From Azospirillum soli (GTDB lineage: Bacteria; Pseudomonadota; Alphaproteobacteria; Azospirillales; Azospirillaceae): a DNA stretch of 64,000 nucleotides. The stretch is from contig NZ_JAGINQ010000006.1 of assembly GCF_017876165.1 (NCBI RefSeq), forward strand, positions 248,001 to 312,000, given 5' to 3'. This document shows positions 24,610-31,323 of this stretch, in pieces (within the stretch, counting starts at the first letter, position 1; each line of letters starts with the position of its first letter). The notes beneath the pieces were generated by a model that was not told the origin of the DNA, searched no databases, and saw nothing but the letters and a program-made list of their open reading frames with translations. The position numbers were made by a program, and so were the translations under genes.

Positions 24610-25257
24610 TCATTCGGCCATATCGAAGGCGCGCACCTCGACCTCCAGGAAACGCAGGCCTAGCGTGCCGACCGCCCGGTAGAAGGCGGCGGACGGGGTG
24701 GTTTCCAGGTCGGTGAAGAAGCGCGCGGCCCAGGAGCCGACGTGACGGTCGAAAAAGCGGCGCTGCTCGTCGAGGTCGGCGGGCTCACCGAAGGCACCGG
24801 TGATCAGGCCCGCCATCATCTCGCACAGAGCGGCGATATGGTCCTCCGGCTCCTTCACGTCGTCGGCGCGGGCGATGCCCAGGCGCTCCATGTCGCCGCG
24901 CAGCTCGGCCAGCGGCTTCTCGTGCAGGAATCCGGTCAGATAGTAAGAGGCGTAGGGGGACAGGATGCCGCCGCCGACGCCGATGAACAGGACGTTGAAC
25001 TCTTCCTCGACCGCCCCAGCCTCGGCTGCGCGGCAGGAGGCGGCGAGCTGGTCGAGCGCCTGACCGAAGGGGCTGCCGTCACCCTGGGCCTGCCCGACGT
25101 CCGCCAGGAATCCCGCGTCCGCCGGCCGCGCGAGCAGACGCGCCAACAGGGCATAGACCTGGGCCCGCAGCACCTCCTCATCGGGAAGGTTGGCGGCCGA
25201 CAGGTCGGCCGATGAGGCCGAACGATTATGTTCACCGGTCGCAGACACGGCGTTCAT
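24610..25257 (-). CDS. TorD/DmsD-family maturation chaperone
   Basis: Cytoplasmic chaperone of about 215 aa, all-helical, that binds Tat leaders or apo-molybdoenzymes. Family features: EEVLRAQVYALLARLLARP near the N-terminus, VEEEFNVLFIGVGGGILSPYASYY, and the EPEDHIAALCEMMAGL motif (the family E-P-x-D-H element). Its likely client is the catalytic subunit encoded downstream. ATG 25257 is preceded directly by GGGAGG (very close); ATG 25287 would add ten residues. Confidence 0.88.
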   Translation of the reverse strand: MNAVSATGEHNRSASSADLSAANLPDEEVLRAQVYALLARLLARPADAGFLADVGQAQGDGSPFGQALDQLAASCRAAEAGAVEEEFNVLFIGVGGGILSPYASYYLTGFLHEKPLAELRGDMERLGIARADDVKEPEDHIAALCEMMAGLITGAFGEPADLDEQRRFFDRHVGSWAARFFTDLETTPSAAFYRAVGTLGLRFLEVEVRAFDMAE

Positions 25258-25447
25258 CCTCCCACAACGACATCGGTGCCGGCGCATCGGCCCGGAAACG
25301 TCGTCGCACGACGGCTTGTCGGCCGCCTTATCGCTTGATGCGTCGCGTCGTCACGGGCCGGCGCCCGAGACGCCCAAGACCATCAACTCTTTGTTGCGCA
25401 TGCGAAAAGCCCCGCCGAAACAGGGCCTTATCGCCAACGCTGGATCT

Positions 25448-25477
25448 ATTAAAAGGCAGAAATGCGAGCTTTGTCAA
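25448..25477 (-). promoter_or_regulatory. Sigma70-like promoter for the TorD-fdh part of the cluster
   Basis: On the minus strand TTGACA (25472-25477) is spaced 18 nt from TTTAAT (25448-25453), in an AT-rich stretch about 190 nt upstream of the TorD-like start. It suggests that the FDH structural genes have a promoter separate from fdhD-mobA. The rest of 25258-25547 holds no gene. Confidence 0.6.
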
Positions 25478-25547
25478 CAAATGTTACCAGAGTCAACATA
25501 ACTGCCCGACAGATTTTATGCTTAGGAAACGCTAATGTCGGAGGCCG

Positions 25548-26075
25548 TTATGTTGTTTTTGGCACATCGCTGTCTTTGTCCGCCTCCTTGTCGTCTGGCG
25601 CGGACTTCTCGCCGGAGTTGCTGTTTTCCGACGCCGCAACGCCGGCGGCCTCCGCCCGCTCCGCCGCTTCCTCGGCGGCATCCAGAAAGCCCTTGCCCAC
25701 CCGGTAAAGGGTTTTGACCGGCTCCGGCAGGTTGAACAGGCCCGTGTAGTCGTCGGCGTAATCCTTCAACCCGTCGTCGTTGGCGAAGACGGGATCGGAG
25801 GTCCACAGCTTGCGCAAGGCCTGCCGGTGCAGGTCCTCCGGCACCTCGGCGCGTAGGAAGGGGGTGAAGTCGGACTCCACCGTCAGTTCCTCGACCGGCG
25901 GCAGGTCCTTCAGCGGGTCCTCGGCCTCGGCGGCGGGGGCCGGTTCTTCCGGAACCGGAAGCGGCGCCTCGGCGGGCGCCTCCTCGACCACAGGCTCCGG
26001 GGTCGGCTCCGGAACGGGCTCCGCCGCACGCCGCTTCAGGCGCGACCAGCGGGAAAGAAAAGGTTCGTCGGTCAT
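25548..26075 (-). CDS. DUF3306 protein of the formate dehydrogenase cluster
   Basis: A 175-aa soluble protein. It begins MTDEPFLSRWSRLKR, typical of DUF3306, followed by a long Pro/Glu/Ala-rich region (residues 20-55) and a conserved core (FTPFLRAEVPEDLHRQALRKLW, DYADDY). DUF3306 is nearly always next to FDH genes; biochemical role unknown. The C-terminal 40 residues are Ala/Glu/Asp-rich and probably disordered. A dispersed GC-rich repeat separates it from the DUF3305 gene. Confidence 0.85.
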   Translation of the reverse strand: MTDEPFLSRWSRLKRRAAEPVPEPTPEPVVEEAPAEAPLPVPEEPAPAAEAEDPLKDLPPVEELTVESDFTPFLRAEVPEDLHRQALRKLWTSDPVFANDDGLKDYADDYTGLFNLPEPVKTLYRVGKGFLDAAEEAAERAEAAGVAASENSNSGEKSAPDDKEADKDSDVPKTT

Positions 26076-26101
26076 GACCGTGCCTCTAAGCGCCTCAAAC
26101 G

Positions 26102-26200
26102 GGCCCCCACCCTACCCCTCCCCCACCTTCGGCGAGGGAGGGAACTTTAAGCCCCTTCCCCCGCCGTCAGGTGGGGGAAGGTTGGGATGGGGGCTCGCTG
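26102..26200. repeat. Dispersed GC-rich palindromic repeat (copy A)
   Basis: Carries inverted runs CCCCTCCCCCACC / GGCGAGGGAGGG and, at 26152-26181, CCCCTTCCCCCGCCGTCAGG with TGGGGGAAGG. The same 30-mer recurs at about 50771-50800. The whole stretch separates the DUF3306 and DUF3305 genes and contains no gene. Confidence 0.8.
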
Positions 26201-26224
26201 CGAGACTTCCTTGAAAATGTGGAC

Positions 26225-26713
26225 CTACCGCCCGTCCTTCGGGAAATGCCGCTTGCGTTCGCGCTTTTCGAAGGGGACGTCCACATGATGCTGTTCGGTG
26301 AAGTCGCGGACCAGCGCCGCCACCTCCTCCGGCATCGGCACGGTCTCGACCGTTTCCACGCCGCTGATCTGGTAGGCCTCGCACTCGTGGGCGGATGCCG
26401 TGACGACGAACGGCGTGACACCGCCATCCTCGTCGGGGCGCAGAACCACCCACAGGCGCGGCGGCTCCTGGGACAGGTTCAGCTTGTAGCCCTCGGTGTC
26501 GGTCCGGAACAGTTCCAGCGGCAGGGTCGCGGCGTGGAAGTGCGCCCAGCCCTCCCCTTCCCGCAGCAGGCGCCATTCGCCCTCGACCGGCGGGGCGCCG
26601 GGAATGACGGACACCGGGCGCCACGCCCAATCCGCCCACGGGCTCGTGCTCTTGCGGCGTTCCAGCACGATGCCCAGCGGCATCGTCTCGATCCTGTTCA
26701 GCGTATCGCTCAT
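26225..26713 (-). CDS. DUF3305 protein of the formate dehydrogenase cluster
   Basis: A 162-aa soluble protein. The start MSDTLNRIETMPLGIVLERRKSTSPWADWAWR and the middle (LELFRTDTEGYKLNLSQEPP, LWVVLR) match DUF3305, a family found beside FDH accessory genes. The role is unknown; metal-cofactor assembly is a guess from context. ATG 26713 has GGAGG seven bases upstream; a longer in-frame start exists but has no homology. It follows mobA by 43 nt. Confidence 0.85.
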   Translation of the reverse strand: MSDTLNRIETMPLGIVLERRKSTSPWADWAWRPVSVIPGAPPVEGEWRLLREGEGWAHFHAATLPLELFRTDTEGYKLNLSQEPPRLWVVLRPDEDGGVTPFVVTASAHECEAYQISGVETVETVPMPEEVAALVRDFTEQHHVDVPFEKRERKRHFPKDGR

Positions 26714-26756
26714 GACCCAACCTCCGGTAAAAGGGTTGAACCACAAACGATGCGGG

Positions 26757-27380
26757 TCAGGCAACCAGACCGGCCGCGAGCAGCCGTTCCGCCTCCTCCA
26801 GATCCTCGGGCCGGTTCGTGTTAAAAAAGGGATCGACGGGATCGGTCGCGAAGTCGGCGATGGCGAGCCGGTAGCGGCCGGTCCAGACATCGACCTTGCG
26901 GATGTCCTCCTCCACCATGGCACGGCGCAGATCGTCGGCCAGCCGCACCGGCCACAGCCCGAACACCGGATGGTCCTGCCCGTCCGACCGCGCGCAGGCG
27001 AGGTCGGCGCCCTCGCGCTCCACCGCCTGGACCAGCCGGGCGACGAGGTCCTGTGGGATGAAGGGCGCGTCGGTGGCGAAGCTCGCCACCCATGCGCAGC
27101 CCGGCGCGTGGACCTTCGCCCATTCCAGCCCGGTCAGCACCCCGGCGAGCGGCCCGGCGTAGCCCTCCACCACGTCGGCCGCGACCGGCAGCCCGAACGA
27201 CGCGAACCGCGCCGGGTTGCCGTTGGCGTTCAGCACCAGCGGCCCGACCTGCGGGCGGGCGGTGGCGACGATGCGCTCCAGGATGGTCCGCCCGCCGAGC
27301 GCGCGCAGGCTCTTGTCGCCCCCGCCCATGCGGCGCGACAGCCCGCCGGCCAGCAGAACCCCGGCGATCCGCTCACTCAT
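26757..27380 (-). CDS. mobA: Molybdenum cofactor guanylyltransferase MobA
   Basis: Attaches GMP to Mo-molybdopterin to make the bis-MGD cofactor that the formate dehydrogenase needs. The protein is 207 aa with the nucleotide-binding loop [17 protein letters not shown] (residues 9-25), [13 protein letters not shown], and the metal-binding Asp region [10 protein letters not shown]. Its start overlaps the fdhD stop by 8 nt, consistent with co-translation. Located in the cluster rather than with mobB. Confidence 0.95.
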   Translation of the reverse strand: MSERIAGVLLAGGLSRRMGGGDKSLRALGGRTILERIVATARPQVGPLVLNANGNPARFASFGLPVAADVVEGYAGPLAGVLTGLEWAKVHAPGCAWVASFATDAPFIPQDLVARLVQAVEREGADLACARSDGQDHPVFGLWPVRLADDLRRAMVEEDIRKVDVWTGRYRLAIADFATDPVDPFFNTNRPEDLEEAERLLAAGLVA

Positions 27381-28254
27381 CGTCCCGGCTCCCCTTGCGC
27401 TGGTGGCGCTCGCCCTCGTCGGCCGCGGCGGTGGGATCGGCGTCGTAGACCAGCCGGTCCGTCCCGGCCAGCGCCAGGAAGCGCTTGCCCTTGGCGCGCC
27501 CGACCAGCGTCAGGTTCGCCTGCCGCGCCAGTTGCACGCCCCAGGCCGTGAAGCCGGACCGCGACACCAGGATCGGAATGCGCATCTGCACCGTCTTGAT
27601 GACCATTTCCGAGGTCAGGCGCCCGGTCGTGTAGAAGATCTTGTCGTGCGGCGACACCCCGTTCAGGTGCATGTAGCCGGCGACCTTGTCCACCGCGTTG
27701 TGGCGGCCGACGTCCTCCATATAGACCAGCGGCCGGTCCTCCCGGCACAGCACGCAGCCGTGGATGGCGCCGGCCTCCAGATAGAGGCTGGGGGTCAGGT
27801 TGATCTTCTTCGACAGCGCGTAGATCCAGGAGGTCTGCAACCGCGCCCCCCGATCCAGTTCGACCGACTCGAAGGTCTCCATCACGTCGCCGAAGGCCGT
27901 CCCCTGGGCGCAGCCGGAGGTCAGCGTCTTCTTCTTCAGCTTTTCCTGATAGTCGGTCGAGCGCTCCGTCCGGACCACGACGGTGTCGATCTCCTCGTCG
28001 TAGTCGATGCCCGTGATGCGATCGTCGGGCTTGAGCATGTTCTGGTTCAGCAGGTATCCCACCGCCAGATACTCGGGATAGTCGCCAATCGTCATCATGG
28101 TGACGATTTCCTGCCCGTTCAGGTACAGGGTCAGCGGCCGCTCGACGGTGACCGACGCCTCGACCGGGCGGCCGTCCTGGTCCAGGCCGGCGACGCGCTC
28201 GGTCAGCTTCGGGTTGGCCGGGTCGGGCTTTATGGTGAATTCTGCGAGGTCCAT
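27373..28254 (-). CDS. fdhD: Formate dehydrogenase accessory sulfurtransferase FdhD
   Basis: Transfers sulfur from IscS to the molybdenum cofactor of FDH. About 293 aa from ATG 28254 ([11 protein letters not shown]). Conserved parts: [34 protein letters not shown] and [19 protein letters not shown]. coli FdhD has a CxxC loop; here the corresponding loop reads [13 protein letters not shown] with one cysteine only. No strong ribosome site is visible, and only 48 nt separate this start from the divergent tungstate permease gene. First gene of the minus-strand cluster. Confidence 0.93.
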   Translation of the reverse strand: MDLAEFTIKPDPANPKLTERVAGLDQDGRPVEASVTVERPLTLYLNGQEIVTMMTIGDYPEYLAVGYLLNQNMLKPDDRITGIDYDEEIDTVVVRTERSTDYQEKLKKKTLTSGCAQGTAFGDVMETFESVELDRGARLQTSWIYALSKKINLTPSLYLEAGAIHGCVLCREDRPLVYMEDVGRHNAVDKVAGYMHLNGVSPHDKIFYTTGRLTSEMVIKTVQMRIPILVSRSGFTAWGVQLARQANLTLVGRAKGKRFLALAGTDRLVYDADPTAAADEGERHQRKGSRDDE

Positions 28255-28302
28255 GATGGGAAGAGTGGTGAAGATCCGCCGCCGGAGCAAGCCGAGAGAG
28301 TG

Positions 28303-28998
28303 ATGCACGAGTTTTCCAGCGCCTTCGCCACCGCCTTCCGGCTGATCGTTGCGTTCGACCCCACGCTCGTCCAGATCGTCGGGCTGTCGCTGCGGGTCAG
28401 CTTGACCGCCGTGTTCCTGTCCGCCTTGATCGGGCTGCCGCTGGGGGCGGCGGTGGCGGCCTTCCGCTTTCCCGGCCGGCGCGCGGTGACCCTGATGCTG
28501 AACACGCTGATGGGGTTGCCGCCGGTGGTGGTCGGGCTGATCGTCTATCTGATCCTATCGCGCTCCGGCCCGCTGGGGGTGCTGGGGCTGCTGTTCACCC
28601 CGACCGCCATGGTGGCCGCGCAGACGGTCCTGATCGTTCCCATCGTCGCCGCCCTGACCCGGCAGACGGTGGAAGACCTGATGGTCGAGTATGACGACCT
28701 GCTGCGCGTCATGGGCGCCGGCCCCGTGCGCACGCTGTTCACGCTGCTGTCCGAAGCGCGCTGGACCCTGCTGACCACCGTGCTGGCCGGCTTCGGCCGC
28801 GCCTCGGCGGAGGTCGGCGCGGTGATGATCGTCGGCGGCAACATCGAGCATGTGACCCGCGTCATGACCACGGCCATCGCGCTGGAGACCAGCAAGGGCG
28901 ACCTGCCCCTGGCGCTCGGCCTCGGCATCATCCTGATGACCCTGTCGCTGACCGTGAACCTCGCCGCCGCCCTGGTGCGCGAAGCCGGGCGGGCCTGA
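28303..28998 (+). CDS. Tungstate-type ABC transporter permease (TupB-like)
   Basis: Inner-membrane permease of 231 aa with about five helices. The cytoplasmic ABC-coupling loop EEYDDLLRVMGAGPVRTLFTLL-like element is at residues 124-150 (DLMVEYDDLLRVMGAG). It resembles TupB/WtpB permeases, and the following gene encodes a TupA-like binding protein, which supports tungstate (or molybdate) import. GAGAGAG lies two bases before ATG 28303. Divergent from fdhD. The expected ATPase gene is absent from this locus. Confidence 0.88.
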   Translation: MHEFSSAFATAFRLIVAFDPTLVQIVGLSLRVSLTAVFLSALIGLPLGAAVAAFRFPGRRAVTLMLNTLMGLPPVVVGLIVYLILSRSGPLGVLGLLFTPTAMVAAQTVLIVPIVAALTRQTVEDLMVEYDDLLRVMGAGPVRTLFTLLSEARWTLLTTVLAGFGRASAEVGAVMIVGGNIEHVTRVMTTAIALETSKGDLPLALGLGIILMTLSLTVNLAAALVREAGRA

Positions 28999-29011
28999 CC
29001 GTTTCCGCCGA

Positions 29012-29027
29012 TTACGGTGATCCGTAA
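29012..29027. promoter_or_regulatory. Small inverted repeat upstream of tupA-like gene
   Basis: TTACGG-TGAT-CCGTAA, 80 nt before the start of the binding-protein gene and just after the permease stop. It could be an operator; no known regulator motif is matched with certainty. Confidence 0.4.
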
Positions 29028-29107
29028 AATTTGCAAGCTTCCGGAAATTCCTGCATGTTCATCCCGAGCCCGCCTCAGACGGGCAGGACGATTGTGAGGG
29101 ATTGACC

Positions 29108-29959
29108 ATGCTGCGCCGCAACTTTCTGACCCGCACCCTTCTCGGCTGCGCCGCCTTGGCCGCCTTGTTTTCCGCGCCCGTGAACGGCGCCTTGGCGCAG
29201 GAGCGTTTCATCGTCGTGGCCTCGACCACCTCGACCGAGGACTCCGGCCTGTTCAAGTCGATCCTGCCGAAATTTACGCAGAAGACCGGAATCGAGGTGC
29301 GCGTCGTCGCCAAGGGCACCGGCCAGGCCATTGACCTCGCCAAGCGCGGCGACGCCGACGTTCTGTTCGTCCACCACAAGCCGTCCGAGGAGAAATTCGT
29401 CGCCGAGGGCTTCGGCGTGGAGCGCAAGCCGGTGATGTACAACGACTTCGTCGTCGTCGGGCCGAAGGCCGATCCGGCGAAGGTGAAGGGCTCCAAGGAC
29501 GTGGCGGCCTCGCTGAAGCAGATCGCCGAGTCCAAGGCATCCTTCGTGTCGCGCGGCGACGACAGCGGCACGCACAAGTCCGAACTGGCTTTGTGGAAGA
29601 CCGCCGGAGTCGATGTCGCACAGGCGAGCGGCGGCTGGTACCGCTCCGTCGGCCAGGGCATGGGCCCGACCCTGAACACCGCCGCCGCCGTGGGCGCCTA
29701 CGCCCTCGCCGACCGCGGCACGTGGCTCAGCTTCAAGAACCGCGGCGACCTGGAGGTGCTGGTCGAGGGCGACAAGCGCCTGTTCAACCAGTACGGCGTC
29801 ATGCTGGTGAACCCGGCCAAATTCCAGCACATCAAGGCCAAGGATGGTCAGGCCTTCGTGGACTGGCTGGTCTCCGGCGAGGGTCAGAAGGCCATCGCCG
29901 ACTACACCATCGGCGGCCAGCCGCTGTTCTTCCCGAACGCGAACGAACCGGGCGCGTAA
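29108..29959 (+). CDS. Tungstate-binding periplasmic protein (TupA-like)
   Basis: Extracytoplasmic binding protein of 283 aa with a signal peptide (TRTLLGCAALAALFSAPVNGALA, cleavage before QERF). The mature start FIVVASTTSTEDSGLF contains the TTST oxyanion motif that marks TupA/WtpA rather than ModA; SRGDDSGTHKSEL provides the second oxyanion-binding stretch. GAGGG is seven bases before ATG 29108. It follows the permease by 109 nt. With the FDH cluster on the other side, it suggests W delivery to the formate dehydrogenase, but binding preference must be measured. Confidence 0.9.
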   Translation: MLRRNFLTRTLLGCAALAALFSAPVNGALAQERFIVVASTTSTEDSGLFKSILPKFTQKTGIEVRVVAKGTGQAIDLAKRGDADVLFVHHKPSEEKFVAEGFGVERKPVMYNDFVVVGPKADPAKVKGSKDVAASLKQIAESKASFVSRGDDSGTHKSELALWKTAGVDVAQASGGWYRSVGQGMGPTLNTAAAVGAYALADRGTWLSFKNRGDLEVLVEGDKRLFNQYGVMLVNPAKFQHIKAKDGQAFVDWLVSGEGQKAIADYTIGGQPLFFPNANEPGA

Positions 29960-30030
29960 AGCCCCCGCGCCCGCGACGCCCCTCTCCCGTTCCACGGGTG
30001 AGGGGCACCCGGCCGGCTCCCGCGCAGCGA

Positions 30031-30106
30031 TTTTGTGCAATGCACAAAAACCCTTTGACAAATCGGGTCGGGGTGCCTTAATCATGCGCATGTTGCAGTG
30101 CAGCAA
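30031..30106 (+). promoter_or_regulatory. Phasin promoter flanked by two PhaR-like operators
   Basis: The core promoter is TTGACA (30055-30060), a 17-nt spacer and TTAATC (30078-30083). Immediately upstream, 30031-30049 is a perfect palindrome, TTTTGTGCA-A-TGCACAAAA. Just downstream of the -10, 30093-30106 reads TTGCAGTGCAGCAA. TGCA-rich sites of this kind bind the PHA-responsive repressor PhaR in other bacteria, and the gene downstream is a phasin, so PhaR control is the natural reading. Confidence 0.65.
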
Positions 30107-30215
30107 ATGGATCCGATGCCCGCTTGAGCGGGGTCGCACACCCTGATCCGTCCGCGCGGTCGCCAATGACTGGGTCCAGCGCGGTTGAACCCGACAGATC
30201 GCGAGGAGCCAGTTC

Positions 30216-30692
30216 ATGACCGACAAGTTCGCCGCCGCCACCAAGGCCATCGAAGACGCCGTTTCGACCGCCAAGCAGAACGTCGAGGGCCTGGTCAAGG
30301 CTCAGCAGGAGCAGATCGAGAAGGCCTCGGCCCAGATCCTGAAGAGCTACGAAGAGCTGACCTCGCTGACCAAGGGCAACGTGGACGCGGTCGTGAAGTC
30401 GGGCACCATCGTCGCCAAGGGCGCCGAGGAAGCCGGCAAGCAGGTCGCCGCCTTCACCCAGACCTCGCTGGAGAAGAACGCCGCCGCCGGCAAGGCCCTG
30501 CTGGCCGTCAAGACCATCCAGGAGCTGATCGAGCTGCAGACCTCCTTCACCAAGTCCAGCTTCGAGGCTTTCGTGGCCGAGTCCACCAAGCTGCAGGAGC
30601 TGTCGGTCAAGATCGCCAACGAGGCGCTGGCCCCGCTCAGCGAGCGCGCCAACCTGACGGTCGAGAAGCTGTCCAAGACGGCCGCCGCCTGA
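30216..30692 (+). CDS. Phasin family protein (PHA granule-associated)
   Basis: Granule-surface protein of 158 aa, almost entirely amphipathic helix rich in Ala, Lys, Glu and Thr, without a signal peptide. The pattern (KQNVEGLVKAQQEQIEKAS, FTKSSFEAFVAESTKLQELSVKIANEAL) is the phasin_2 family. It would coat polyhydroxybutyrate granules and limit their size. The promoter has two PhaR-like sites, and a PhaJ-like hydratase with a related site lies at 56 kb. AGGAGC lies about eight bases before ATG 30216. Confidence 0.9.
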   Translation: MTDKFAAATKAIEDAVSTAKQNVEGLVKAQQEQIEKASAQILKSYEELTSLTKGNVDAVVKSGTIVAKGAEEAGKQVAAFTQTSLEKNAAAGKALLAVKTIQELIELQTSFTKSSFEAFVAESTKLQELSVKIANEALAPLSERANLTVEKLSKTAAA

Positions 30693-30740
30693 GGCGATAA
30701 GGCCGATGCCCTCGGGGACACCCTTGCGGCATGATGGCGC

Positions 30741-30834
30741 TTTGAAGCGGTACCGCTTCAAAACACGTCGCTTCACACCAATGTGAAGCACCGGGAGAGC
30801 CCGGCGGACTCGTGCCGCCGGGCTCTGTCGTTTT
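30741..30834 (+). terminator. Three consecutive hairpins, the last an intrinsic terminator
   Basis: A 22-bp perfect palindrome at 30741-30762 (arm TTTGAAGCGGT), then GCTTCACA/TGTGAAGC (30770-30777 with 30782-30789), then AGAGCCCGGCGG/CCGCCGGGCTCT (30796-30807 with 30815-30826) followed by GTCGTTTT. The third is a good terminator for the phasin transcript. The first two may protect the mRNA end or bind protein. No gene lies in 30693-30988. Confidence 0.75.
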
Positions 30835-30988
30835 GGAGATGTCCTCTATTTGGTGGTACTGCGGCCCGATGCGGTCCGAAGGGGCTTCTCCCAAATGGGG
30901 AGAGACCACAAACGGCCCCTTCCCTCTGCGCCCGGAGTTCTCATATCATCGTTGGGGACGTACATCGCGATGCTGACTTGTTGAGACC

Positions 30989-31315
30989 ATGGCCGAACAC
31001 GACAAACACGGCGACGAGGGCACCACCACGGGCGTGGTCATAAAAGCCAAGCCTAAGACTAAAAAGCCTTCGATGTATAAGGTCTTGATGTTGAACGACG
31101 ACTACACACCTATGGAATTCGTCGTTCATGTACTGGAACGCTTCTTCAGCAAATCGCGCGAAGAAGCGACTCGGATCATGCTGCACGTGCACCGTCGGGG
31201 CGTGGGCCTGTGTGGCGTGTTCACCTACGAGGTAGCGGAGACGAAAGTCACGCAGGTGATGGACTTTGCGCGCCAGAACCAGCATCCGCTGCAATGTACG
31301 CTAGAAAAGGATTAG
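30989..31315 (+). CDS. clpS: ATP-dependent Clp protease adaptor ClpS
   Basis: N-end-rule adaptor that hands substrates to ClpAP. The protein is 108 aa with an unstructured N-terminal tail and the substrate-binding core [24 protein letters not shown], then [19 protein letters not shown]. The conserved [10 protein letters not shown] pocket residues are all present. It precedes clpA by 8 nt, the usual clpS-clpA arrangement. Confidence 0.96.
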   Translation: MAEHDKHGDEGTTTGVVIKAKPKTKKPSMYKVLMLNDDYTPMEFVVHVLERFFSKSREEATRIMLHVHRRGVGLCGVFTYEVAETKVTQVMDFARQNQHPLQCTLEKD

Positions 31316-31323
31316 AGCCACCC

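Noticed and set aside
21566..24682. A 1038-residue plus-strand frame opposite the FDH catalytic gene
   Set aside because: Shadow of the catalytic subunit gene, with no domain and no ribosome site.
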